Part shown: one piece after another, positions 13,899 to 20,674 of the stretch | How the letters are laid out: each line of letters begins with the position of its first letter | How positions within the stretch are numbered: position 1 is the stretch's first letter | From: a virus | DNA length: 24,376 nucleotides | Virus record (IMG/VR): IMGVR_UViG_3300046004_001880 | Location: 1-24,376 of that record | Strand: one strand, 5' to 3' | Position numbers and translations under genes: made by a program | Notes under the pieces: model-generated | The model's database searches: none | Told to the model about the DNA's origin: nothing | Seen by the model: only the letters and a program-made list of their open reading frames with translations

Positions 13899-14050
13899 AA
13901 GTTGTTCGCTGCGGTTATCAAACTAACAAACTCCCGCCCCACTACACTGTCTCGTCAGCCCTTAACTTGCGTCCACCAATCGAGGTTTCATTACAAGAGT
14001 TCTGAGTCATTCGATCCCCTGCCAACAGTTCGCAGGTTTGCTCGTTATAT
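13899..14050 (-). ncRNA. Candidate structured RNA: GC-rich non-coding insert
   Basis: About 150 bases with no convincing gene in a block where genes otherwise overlap or touch. By hand count 73 of 145 bases at 13901-14045 are G or C, clearly above the AT-rich surroundings. On the - strand it can form CCTGC/GCAGG (14036-14032 with 14022-14018, 9-base loop), a six-pair GATCGA/TCGATT helix with one G-U (14016-14011 with 13983-13978) and AAGTT/AACTT (13968-13964 with 13903-13899). A TATAAT lies just upstream (14062-14057) without a clear -35. Strand is assumed from the neighbours. It could be a leader/riboregulator, an intron or mobile-element remnant, or an omega-RNA-like element; no family assigned. 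Confidence 0.4.
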
Positions 14051-14057
14051 TCTAATA

Positions 14058-14477
14058 TTATAATCTTCCTATCTCAACGTATCCATTACGACTACTAAAT
14101 CTATGGATATAAGTCTTGTCATCAGAGTTCTCTACCAAATGTATCTTGCCTGTTCTTTCATTCATATAGATAGGTTGATACTCTTCTTTAGTTCTTATAA
14201 AAGACCTACCACCAGAGTATTCAATACTTAAACCTTGATTCATAAAAGCCTGACTAATTTCATCCTCGATACAAAATCCAAATATATCACGCAAGACTTC
14301 TGATTGGACAAAGTCCTTGTATAGCTTCCAACCTCCATCCTCACGATTAAAATGTTCCACAGCATCTTCAACTGCCCTACTAATAGCTTCTAGGATTTGT
14401 TTTTTTGTTTTGGATACACGATTAATCCGTAAGTCTCGTTTAACTGGTGCTGACAATACTAGTTTTTTCTCTTTCAT
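14058..14477 (-). CDS. Hypothetical protein
   Basis: 139 residues from ATG 14477, which overlaps the upstream TGA (ATGA) with GGAG in front; an earlier in-frame start at 14501 is unlikely. Basic N-terminus (VKRDLRINRVSKTKKQIL), helical middle (ISRAVEDAVEHFNRED) and beta-type C-terminus. No recognised domain. It is the last gene before the GC-rich insert. Confidence 0.6.
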   Translation of the reverse strand: MKEKKLVLSAPVKRDLRINRVSKTKKQILEAISRAVEDAVEHFNREDGGWKLYKDFVQSEVLRDIFGFCIEDEISQAFMNQGLSIEYSGGRSFIRTKEEYQPIYMNERTGKIHLVENSDDKTYIHRFSSRNGYVEIGRL

Positions 14478-14959
14478 TTCACTTCTCCACAATGAGGACA
14501 TTTATAATTATCTACTGTAGACATTTTTCCGCAATGGTCACAGCTATTGCTCCACATTTTAGCACACTCGATAGCAAGTTCGCAAGGTAATAGCTCTCTC
14601 GGAGCGTCACTAATAATTTCTTTACGTATGTGCGGATACTTAGCGCATACTACAGTGAAGGCATATTGTATGACCAGCTTCTGCCAGAATCTAATTATAG
14701 GAGCAATGTGCTTGAGTGGTTTATTCATTACGTCGAATGACCAAAGCCATTTAGGGTACTGAGAGTACATGAATCCGGGATGTGTGAACGAGTGTAGACT
14801 CCCGCTACATAAGTAAAGACTCCAGCGAGCTGTTCCATACTTCTCTTTACTATGAACACCTATGCGTCCGTACTTTCTCATTATAATATGAGCTTCGTTT
14901 ATAGCTTTATGTAGGGAATCCCAATCGAAATCCTCATCTCCCCAATAATGGTGTGGCAT
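14474..14959 (-). CDS. Hypothetical phage protein with C-terminal zinc ribbon
   Basis: 161 residues, start supported by AGGAG five bases upstream. The N-terminal part holds RKYGRIGVHSKEKYGTARW, a pattern seen in widespread phage/prophage proteins of unknown function. The C-terminus is a zinc ribbon: CDHCGK (~139-144) and CPHCGE (~154-159). A helical, aromatic middle (YPKWLWSF, IRFWQKLVIQYAFTVV) is not predicted as a true membrane span. Confidence 0.65.
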   Translation of the reverse strand: MPHHYWGDEDFDWDSLHKAINEAHIIMRKYGRIGVHSKEKYGTARWSLYLCSGSLHSFTHPGFMYSQYPKWLWSFDVMNKPLKHIAPIIRFWQKLVIQYAFTVVCAKYPHIRKEIISDAPRELLPCELAIECAKMWSNSCDHCGKMSTVDNYKCPHCGEVK

Positions 14960-14976
14960 AATACTCCTATATTTAT

Positions 14977-15051
14977 TTACTTATTTATAATACGTGCAAT
15001 AATTATTGATGTAATACATATAATTAATATTAGTTGAGCTTCAACATTCAT
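14977..15051 (-). CDS. 24-residue membrane micropeptide
   Basis: ATG 15051 follows AGAGGA at seven bases and sits about 15 bases downstream of the predicted start of a strong-looking promoter. The product is MNVEAQ followed by LILIICITSIIIARIINK, essentially one short membrane helix with a basic end. Too short for homology judgement. The promoter and ribosome site are the reasons for calling it. Confidence 0.45.
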   Translation of the reverse strand: MNVEAQLILIICITSIIIARIINK

Positions 15052-15072
15052 CCCACAATCCTCTTGTTAATT

Positions 15073-15102
15073 ATCTTACCAATAGTACACTATTTGAGTC
15101 AA
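15073..15102 (-). promoter_or_regulatory. Sigma-70-like promoter with inverted repeat in the spacer
   Basis: On the - strand TTGACT (15102-15097) and TAAGAT (15078-15073) are spaced 18 bases apart, directly after the stop at 15103. The spacer contains the inverted repeat ATAGT-GT-ACTAT (15094-15083), a possible operator for a dimeric repressor. It would drive the 24-residue gene and the downstream lysis/accessory genes. Confidence 0.55.
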
Positions 15103-15315
15103 TTATAAAAGCTCTTTTTCTAAGCTTGATATTTTTCTTATAAATTCATCCTCATAGCAGTAGCACTCATTCACTGGCATCTCGTTAGCTTCCAGATCCA
15201 ACCATTTAATACTAATAATGCCATCCCTATAGTCTAATATTAAATAATGCGCATCAGCACTATCGTCAAACCATATATCCCCAACTTCAAAATTCTTCTT
15301 TTCCCCATTTTTCAT
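15103..15315 (-). CDS. SH3-like small protein with SSLEKELL C-terminus
   Basis: 70 residues from ATG 15315; a GTG at 15336 would add seven residues. Contains FEVGDIWFDDS, then HYLILDYRDGIISIKWLDLE, the strand pattern of a small barrel, then CYCYEDEFIRKISSLEKELL. The same ending and a similar GDI start occur at 21494-21682, and the ending at 20447-20674. Probably one member of a paralogous set. Function unknown. Confidence 0.65.
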   Translation of the reverse strand: MKNGEKKNFEVGDIWFDDSADAHYLILDYRDGIISIKWLDLEANEMPVNECYCYEDEFIRKISSLEKELL

Positions 15316-15481
15316 AAATTTCTTTTTTAACTCCACACTTAGTACAATCTTCTACAGTAGATATTATAAGTACTGTTTTTTTCCAATTATGGCTACAATA
15401 CTTCTGCGACCAGTCTGAGTGTTTTTCTGGAACAGGAGGAGGAGGTGGGTAGTCATCGTCATCATTATCCATGTACCACAT
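15287..15481 (-). CDS. Small Pro-rich zinc-knuckle protein
   Basis: 64 residues. The start ATG 15481 overlaps the upstream stop (TAATG), with GGAG in the last codons of that gene. An acidic DNDDDD and a Pro run (PPPPPVP) precede a CxxH...CxxC knuckle (CSHNWKK, then CTKCGVKK). Small phage zinc-binding protein of unknown role. Confidence 0.65.
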   Translation of the reverse strand: MWYMDNDDDDYPPPPPVPEKHSDWSQKYCSHNWKKTVLIISTVEDCTKCGVKKEIYEKWGKEEF

Positions 15482-15918
15482 TAAAACTCCAGTGCTATAC
15501 CTAAACCGATTCTTTTAGTAGTGTCCAATGTTCCAACAATGGATAAATTACCAAGCAGAGGGGATACTGCCACTACTCCAAAATTAGTCTTTTCTGAAAA
15601 TTTGCCAAGATCCTTTAATGCTAATACTCCAATTGTAATATTAGCTTTTTTAAATTTAGTCTCATCTGAATAAGAAATACTTGATTGTGAATCAGAAGAA
15701 CTGTCTTCTTCTATTGTAGTATCTACAGTTGAGCTTCCATCAGCATTCGTAGTTTCCTTAGTAGTAGTTACTTTTTTCTTTTTTTCTTTCTTAACTTCAG
15801 CTTGTACATATTTAATAACTTCTTTAACTTCTTGTTTTGGCTGTATCACAAATCTACCAACTAAAAGTGAAATTAATCCCACTATAAGTAAATTTTTATA
15901 CTGACTAATATTTTTCAT
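15481..15918 (-). CDS. Membrane-anchored protein with extended linker and beta-type C-domain
   Basis: 145 residues from ATG 15918; a TTG at 15930 is possible. One N-terminal hydrophobic helix (LLIVGLISLLVGRFVI), then a Lys-rich segment (EVKKEKKKK), a Thr/Ser/Asp-rich linker (TTKETTNADGSSTVDTT), and a C-terminal strand-rich domain ending LGIALEF. This plan (anchor, low-complexity linker, small domain) recurs in phage envelope-associated proteins. The last codons hold GGAG for the next gene. Confidence 0.6.
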   Translation of the reverse strand: MKNISQYKNLLIVGLISLLVGRFVIQPKQEVKEVIKYVQAEVKKEKKKKVTTTKETTNADGSSTVDTTIEEDSSSDSQSSISYSDETKFKKANITIGVLALKDLGKFSEKTNFGVVAVSPLLGNLSIVGTLDTTKRIGLGIALEF

Positions 15919-15945
15919 TAAAAATTCCAATAATTTAAATAATCG

Positions 15946-16128
15946 TTATTCAAGTTCTTTTCCTAAAGAAGTTCTTCGTAGTAACTCCTGACCTAATTCT
16001 TCATCCGTAAATTCGCTTAATATAGAGTAGTCTTTTAGATAACCCCAGTACCCATCTATCCCTACTTTATACGTAGTTAGCTTAGGGTATAATTCCTCTA
16101 ATTCTATCTTAGTCTTTTTTGTTGTCAT
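15946..16128 (-). CDS. Small protein ending TSLGKELE
   Basis: 60 residues from ATG 16128 (ATG 16140 would add four). Charged and helical at both ends (TTKKTKIELEELYPKL, DEELGQELLRR), ending TSLGKELE, close to the TSLGKELF end of the 47-residue protein at 8622. A 27-base gap before the next gene shows that the ending is not there only to supply a ribosome site. Function unknown. Confidence 0.55.
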   Translation of the reverse strand: MTTKKTKIELEELYPKLTTYKVGIDGYWGYLKDYSILSEFTDEELGQELLRRTSLGKELE

Positions 16129-16294
16129 CTTTGTTACCATTTGAAAAAGTTAAGTCTAGTAGCATACATAAAATGACGGTTAATCCCATGGCTGTTAGTA
16201 AACTTGCGCCAATTCCCAAATGACCAGCTTTATACACTGCACCCATAGTTTGACCTACGATAAATCCTAATCCAAGTTTAAAAAAATAAATCAT
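16109..16294 (-). CDS. Two-span small membrane protein
   Basis: 61 residues from ATG 16294, set by a strong AAGGAG seven bases upstream; the longer reading frame to 16408 overlaps the neighbour and is unlikely. Two hydrophobic stretches (FFKLGLGFIVGQTMGAVY and IGASLLTAMGLTVILCMLL) and a charged tail (GNKDDNKKD). Size and topology would fit a holin or antiholin, but it is not next to the endolysin. Confidence 0.55.
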   Translation of the reverse strand: MIYFFKLGLGFIVGQTMGAVYKAGHLGIGASLLTAMGLTVILCMLLDLTFSNGNKDDNKKD

Positions 16295-16313
16295 ATATCT
16301 CCTTATAATAATC

Positions 16314-16616
16314 TTAGCATAAGAATTCTTTAATACGCTCAAGCAGGGATAGCTTACGTACATCCTCAATACAGTACCACATGGTATAATAGAAATACAT
16401 GCCAGCATTATTGAATTTCCAACACACTTTTACCTGATCAGGCTCAACTATAATAACTTTACCAGTTCCAAGTATAGCTAAAGATTCACATAGCATTTGC
16501 TCAAAAGAAGAAGCATTCACTCCTCCACGAAGTTGCCAACCATCAAATGCGTCATCAATATTATGATAAAAATTAAATCCTCTACTAGTCATCTTAACAA
16601 GTGTGCCTTTTTTCAT
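16314..16616 (-). CDS. Small SH3-like protein with KLSLLERIKEF end
   Basis: 100 residues, ATG in an ATGA overlap with the DUF2283 gene. Begins MKKGTLVKMTSRGF and ends YCIEDVRKLSLLERIKEFLC, which parallels CYEDEFIRKISSLEKELL at 15103. Longer in the middle than the other members. Likely a distant member of the same small-barrel set; function unknown. Confidence 0.6.
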   Translation of the reverse strand: MKKGTLVKMTSRGFNFYHNIDDAFDGWQLRGGVNASSFEQMLCESLAILGTGKVIIVEPDQVKVCWKFNNAGMYFYYTMWYCIEDVRKLSLLERIKEFLC

Positions 16617-16810
16617 CTTAGCTTAACCTCAGTTCCATCAACTTCTATAGTTGGAGTATTTAAGTATTCAATTCCAAGGATTTGCCCATCCTTATCGTAG
16701 TCAATATAGTATGCACCAGATTGCAATGTTTTGTCAACATACTCTCCGGGCTTTAGTTCTCGTAGCGTTACGTAAGTAGCTCCTGCTCTGGAGTCATAAG
16801 TTATTCTCAT
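16613..16810 (-). CDS. DUF2283 family protein
   Basis: 65 residues. YDSRAGATYVTL followed by YIDYDKDGQILGIEYL is the DUF2283 pattern, a small family of unknown function found in bacteria and phages. Coupled at both ends (ATGA overlaps). Confidence 0.8.
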   Translation of the reverse strand: MRITYDSRAGATYVTLRELKPGEYVDKTLQSGAYYIDYDKDGQILGIEYLNTPTIEVDGTEVKLR

Positions 16811-16938
16811 CTTCTATACCCCATTGGAAATAGCCTGTAATTCCTATTAGTGAAACAGGCAGTTAGCCATACAAAGCCTTTAGGATTGCCATTCGCATTA
16901 TTGATGGAGTAAGTAAAGCAAATGAACTTATTTTTCAT
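16807..16938 (-). CDS. 43-residue hypothetical protein
   Basis: ATG 16938 has GAGG six bases upstream inside the end of the previous gene, and TGA overlaps the DUF2283 start (ATGA), which supports a real gene. Sequence is aromatic and Asn-rich (KNKFICFTYSINNANGNP, then FVWLTACFTNRNYRLF), basic at the end. No family recognised. Confidence 0.55.
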   Translation of the reverse strand: MKNKFICFTYSINNANGNPKGFVWLTACFTNRNYRLFPMGYRR

Positions 16939-17122
16939 CTTCCACCTCTTCTTCTTTTATTATAGCCAATTCATCACCAAAGTCAATAGGATAGCCACAC
17001 GCCATTAGAAAGCACTTGAAGTCTTCCAGAATCTCGGAAGTAGTTATGGAATGGGATTCAAATGAGATAGCAGTGGAGTCGAATTCATTGGACTCATCAC
17101 GTATTTTTTTAAAGACTAACAT
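16928..17122 (-). CDS. 64-residue hypothetical protein
   Basis: Start ATG 17122 follows GGAAGG; overlaps the Mom-like gene by 14 bases. The first half is polar (RDESNEFDSTAISFESHS), a helix follows (SEILEDFKCFLMACGYP), and the tail is acidic (KEEEVEDEK). Not recognised. Confidence 0.55.
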   Translation of the reverse strand: MLVFKKIRDESNEFDSTAISFESHSITTSEILEDFKCFLMACGYPIDFGDELAIIKEEEVEDEK

Positions 17123-17708
17123 TAGTGTCCTTCCATTTTATGTCTAAGTTCGTATCATACACCAGAACATACCTGTGCTTAACGCTTCTATCTCTCCACT
17201 CTCCCTCTATTCCTTTAACCTTACCTCTACTGTGCTTAATGAATGATCCATCTGGCTGCTTTATGAAGAAATCCTTCTTAGCCTCAGTTAGTCCATAGTA
17301 CTTGAAGTTACAAGCTTTGTAAACAGTGCCAGAGTGGAATGTAGAATCTGCATAGGATAAAATAGCTCTTACAGATTTCTCCTTTCTTAAAAATCTAATA
17401 GACCGAGATACAAACCAAGAAGCTAAATTATGCTCTTGTTTTTGTATTTCTGGAGTTAAGCATAGTCTACTAAGCTCAAAAAATCCATCCTGATTTTCTC
17501 TTGGAAGTCCGAACATTCCTGTAACTAATTCTGGAACAGGAAATCCTGTGAATATACAAACTCCAACTAACTCCTCGTTATCAAATAGTCCAACATTAAA
17601 TCCACTCTTAAATCCTTTAGAAATATCTTTTAAATAATGGAACTTTAAGAGAATATCGGCAGCTTGTTGTTTTGTTACTAAGCCTAACTTAAAGGATTCC
17701 TTACTCAT
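17109..17708 (-). CDS. Mom-like DNA-modification protein (GNAT-fold)
   Basis: 199 residues. The pattern matches the phage Mu Mom family: HYLK near the start (24-27), NVGLFDNEELVGVCIF (38-53), FFELSRLCLTPE (76-87), ASWFVSRSIRFL (96-107) and YADSTFHSGTVYKACNF (119-135) followed by YYGLT. Mom modifies adenine in DNA to an acylated (carbamoylmethyl) form that blocks restriction enzymes. This protein is therefore a likely anti-restriction DNA modifier, next to the polymerase. The substrate group cannot be read from sequence. The start overlaps the polymerase stop (TAATG). Confidence 0.75.
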   Translation of the reverse strand: MSKESFKLGLVTKQQAADILLKFHYLKDISKGFKSGFNVGLFDNEELVGVCIFTGFPVPELVTGMFGLPRENQDGFFELSRLCLTPEIQKQEHNLASWFVSRSIRFLRKEKSVRAILSYADSTFHSGTVYKACNFKYYGLTEAKKDFFIKQPDGSFIKHSRGKVKGIEGEWRDRSVKHRYVLVYDTNLDIKWKDTNVSL

Positions 17709-19996
17709 TAATGTCCCTCTTTTAAATTCATAGCAACTTCAGGCTTTGCAATTAAAGGCATTGCCAGTTTATTAGTGTTCTCCATAGCATCTTGTACAAC
17801 TTCTTTAACTCTGTCAATACAATTCTTATTACAAGAGATAACTAATTGATCGTGAATTTGAAGACTTACCCAAGCATCCAATCCTTCCTCTAGGAATGAT
17901 CTCGTCATAGATATTGCGGCACGGTTAACTAAACTGGCACTTGCCGACTGGATTGGGAAGTTTAGAGCATTATTTAATAAATTATTATATTCTTTACGAA
18001 TAGTCTTTAGCTCCTCCATGCTTAAGTTATGCTTATAAGCAAGTCTTCCCAAAGCTCTAAAGTCCAATACGTTGTCACCAAACTTTCTGTGAATTTCTTT
18101 GGCTCTTGAAAGGTGGCGAACTCTTCCAAACTTAGAAGTAACAGTTCCTAACTTTTTAGCTTGATTCAAGTACTTATCCATAGAGGCTTTCAGTCCGGGG
18201 AAAGAGCTAAAGTAGTTATCAATAATTGTCTGAGCTTCATCTTTACCAATGTTCAGAGTATAGCTTAATTTTACATTCTTCATTCCGTAGCGAATTCCCA
18301 GAGCATAAGCCTTACCATCTTGTCTTGCCTTTGGATTTACTTTCTTCAGGAAGTTAGGGGCTTTCTTGTCAGCAGAAACTCCAGTCAGCTTCTCAGCTCC
18401 AATAGCAACTTTAGAGTAGAAGTCCTCTCCATTCAAGAAAATGTCAATGAGTGGCTGATCTCCTGCATCGTCAGCAAAAACTCGAGGCTCAAGAGATTCA
18501 TAGTCGTCATCAATAAAAGCATATCCAGTTTTAGGAATAACAAGTTCTCTTACGATATTTGTGAAATACATAATTCTTTCATCTTCTGGGGACTCCTCAT
18601 CCTCTTCTTTAGGACGAGGTAATTGCTGGAAATCACTCCCATATCGAGCACTTGTAGTGGCATGCTGCTTGAACGTAGGATAATAGATACCATCTTCCTG
18701 CATCTCCATAAACCTATCGAAGTAACTACTTTTAATCTTATTCATCTTATTAAAGACTCTAAGCTCTAAAGCCCAAGGAAAGCCATACTCTTCTGCCAAG
18801 TGTTCAACAAAATCTTCATTGAATTGACCCTTCCCACCTTTCGTTTTTGATAGTGGATCAATCCCTATTCTTTCAAATACTATCTTACCAAGCTGATCTT
18901 TAGAAGCAAGATTAATTGGGTACTGCTGATCTTGGAGCAATAGCTCCATCTGTATGCCCTTCCAGTCGAAATTAGGAAGTATAGTTCCATTTGCAAGAAA
19001 ATCGTAATGCTCTGGGTGCGTGTCTTTTAAAACCTCAATGCTCTTTTTTGTAAGCTGAAACTTACCACTTTTTAGCACTGGCAGGAATCTTCCCAAACCA
19101 CAAAGCTCACAAAAGTATTGCTTCAGCTTGCCGCCAGTTATTGGGTACTGTTCATTCAGTAAATCGTCCACAAACTCTTTTGCTTCTGTTATCTCCATGA
19201 TAGCCTCAACTACTGATTTCTCTGTTTTAGCTAATTCTAACTTGATTTCACCAAGGTACTTTTCAAGCTTTGGCATATCGAGATAAACCCCTCTATGCTC
19301 CATTTTAATTGTTACTAGCTTATAAAGGGGCATAACTTCATCAGTATAGAATAAGTCACACAATCCTTGCAATTCTAATTGCTCATCAAAGTAGTTGAAT
19401 AGTCGCAATGTTATGTCAGTATCGGCAATTGCATACTTAGCCAAGATTGGCAAGTCGCCTTTGAACATCTGCTTATTCTCTCTTGTCCAGCTTCCACCAT
19501 TAGCTTTGACATTAAGCTCAAGCTCAAGCTGCTCCTGATTGGCTGCATCCTGATTATCTAAACCAATTTCTTTAGCATATATAACAGCATTATCCTTAAG
19601 AGCAAATGGACCTTCCTCGCATAGAGTATGCTTCATAAGCTGAGTATCTGCGTATAATGCTGATATTAAACTTACCGAGAAATTACTCATTGTTACACGA
19701 ATATCAAAACTAGCATTATGCATTATAAGTTTTTTAGTAGTAAGTTCTCTAAGAATATCCATAGCTACTGATAGCTCCCATTCTTGAGGAATGAGTAGCT
19801 GCCGTTCTTTATCCCAAATATATAAAGGTAAATACCACCCACTGCCTTCAATACAAGATACTGAAAAGCCAATGACTTTATCTTTTCTTACGTTTAACCC
19901 AGTAGTCTCAGTATCATAGGAAACTATCTCATGCTCAGAAAGCTCATTTAAGAATAGATTAATATTTTCTTTAATTATTAGATTGTAGTTTTTCAT
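17708..19996 (-). CDS. polA-like: DNA polymerase I-type (family A) with 3'-5' exonuclease domain
   Basis: 762 residues from ATG 19996 (ATGA overlap with the upstream gene, GGAG in front). Exonuclease motifs: YDTETTGL (27-34), HNASFD (93-98) and YAIADTD (188-194). Polymerase motifs: A DYESLEPR (498-505), B R558...GKAYALGIRYG (561-571), C IHDQLV (714-719). No 5'-nuclease domain. The residue equivalent to E. coli Phe762 is Leu566, and motif C reads HDQ instead of HDE. It is the replicative polymerase of the phage, acting with the helicase and primase-like proteins encoded just upstream. Confidence 0.96.
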   Translation of the reverse strand: MKNYNLIIKENINLFLNELSEHEIVSYDTETTGLNVRKDKVIGFSVSCIEGSGWYLPLYIWDKERQLLIPQEWELSVAMDILRELTTKKLIMHNASFDIRVTMSNFSVSLISALYADTQLMKHTLCEEGPFALKDNAVIYAKEIGLDNQDAANQEQLELELNVKANGGSWTRENKQMFKGDLPILAKYAIADTDITLRLFNYFDEQLELQGLCDLFYTDEVMPLYKLVTIKMEHRGVYLDMPKLEKYLGEIKLELAKTEKSVVEAIMEITEAKEFVDDLLNEQYPITGGKLKQYFCELCGLGRFLPVLKSGKFQLTKKSIEVLKDTHPEHYDFLANGTILPNFDWKGIQMELLLQDQQYPINLASKDQLGKIVFERIGIDPLSKTKGGKGQFNEDFVEHLAEEYGFPWALELRVFNKMNKIKSSYFDRFMEMQEDGIYYPTFKQHATTSARYGSDFQQLPRPKEEDEESPEDERIMYFTNIVRELVIPKTGYAFIDDDYESLEPRVFADDAGDQPLIDIFLNGEDFYSKVAIGAEKLTGVSADKKAPNFLKKVNPKARQDGKAYALGIRYGMKNVKLSYTLNIGKDEAQTIIDNYFSSFPGLKASMDKYLNQAKKLGTVTSKFGRVRHLSRAKEIHRKFGDNVLDFRALGRLAYKHNLSMEELKTIRKEYNNLLNNALNFPIQSASASLVNRAAISMTRSFLEEGLDAWVSLQIHDQLVISCNKNCIDRVKEVVQDAMENTNKLAMPLIAKPEVAMNLKEGH

Positions 19997-20211
19997 AATA
20001 ACTCCATCATTAGTGAGCTGTGATATTTCCCGTCTACCCAATATTTTATACCATCTATGTTTATTAAGTATACAAAACGTAATCCAAACGGATCTATTGC
20101 TTCAATTGGGTGAATCGTTCCGATTATATTAGCAGCTTTAGTTGGGCATAGGGTTAGTATGTTAGTAACTACTATTATATCATTTATATTTAAATTCTTT
20201 ATACTTCCCAT
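19993..20211 (-). CDS. Small beta-type protein ending SSLMMELL
   Basis: 72 residues. Strand-rich (LNINDIIVVTNILTLCP, RFVYLINIDGIKYWVDGKY), ending HSSLMMELL. The final codons GAG-TTA-TTA-TGA contain both the ribosome site and the ATGA start overlap for the polymerase. The general plan matches the other SSLE-type small proteins. Function unknown. Confidence 0.6.
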   Translation of the reverse strand: MGSIKNLNINDIIVVTNILTLCPTKAANIIGTIHPIEAIDPFGLRFVYLINIDGIKYWVDGKYHSSLMMELL

Positions 20212-20450
20212 CCAAAATCCCCATAAGCTAATAAATAAATGGATTCGGCTTTAAGTCTTTCAAGTTTGCTTATTTTACCAGTTTTAAAATAATTAACTAT
20301 TATATCCTCTATGTCATCCATATTATGAAATCCTGCTAGAATATTATTACACTCATCTAGCAAAGCGTCATCACTTAAGCTATCTAATTCCATATAAAGA
20401 GTATCACTCTCAAAACATATATCATTATAGTCTACTAAAGTTTGTTTCAT
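20199..20450 (-). CDS. Acidic hypothetical protein
   Basis: 83 residues, acidic and helical (LDSLSDDALLDECNNIL), ending in a more basic helix (KLERLKAESIYLLAYGDF). Its start overlaps the upstream stop as ATGA. No recognised domain. Confidence 0.6.
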   Translation of the reverse strand: MKQTLVDYNDICFESDTLYMELDSLSDDALLDECNNILAGFHNMDDIEDIIVNYFKTGKISKLERLKAESIYLLAYGDFGWEV

Positions 20451-20475
20451 AATAATTGTTTCTCCAATGATGAAA
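20447..20475 (-). repeat. Repeated gene-junction element, copy 1
   Basis: The - strand sequence from TCATCATTGGAGAA to the ATGA overlap is almost identical to that at 21494-21522. It encodes the SSLEKQLL end of one protein, carries GGAG, and contains the start of the next gene. Confidence 0.7.
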
Positions 20476-20674
20476 GTGGAAGAATGAACACATCGTCTGT
20501 AAAATGCGTATATAAAATTCCTATTGTGTTATCATAGTATCGTATTCTTACTTTAAAGTCATCTACTTCTTCTAATACAATAAACCAAAATGTACTATCA
20601 CCGGCATCTTCATTTAAAGAATACCTCTCATTAATTATCAAATTATTTGTTTTTGTCTTTTGCAATAGTACCAT
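20447..20674 (-). CDS. Small beta-type protein ending SSLEKQLL
   Basis: 75 residues with ATG 20674, 32 bases inside the upstream gene; a later start is possible, since the first ~11 residues have no counterpart in the relatives. Core: INERYSLNEDAGDSTFWFIV, then DFKVRIRYYDNTIGILY, ending LPLSSLEKQLL. Probable member of the family with 15103 and 21494. Function unknown. Confidence 0.6.
   Translation of the reverse strand: MVLLQKTKTNNLIINERYSLNEDAGDSTFWFIVLEEVDDFKVRIRYYDNTIGILYTHFTDDVFILPLSSLEKQLL

Noticed and set aside
13979-14040. tRNA-like TTCGATCC string
   Set aside because: No acceptor stem, D arm or anticodon arm can be drawn around it on either strand.
13933-14056. About 40-codon - strand frame within the GC-rich insert
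   Set aside because: No usable start with a ribosome site, and the composition is unlike the neighbouring genes; kept as possible RNA instead.
13845-14063. 72-codon + strand frame across the GC-rich insert
   Set aside because: Runs against the whole operon and has no ribosome site; its length is explained by the base composition of the insert.
16295-16408. Longer N-terminus for the two-span membrane protein
   Set aside because: It would overlap the neighbouring gene by almost 100 bases, and AAGGAG stands directly before ATG 16294.
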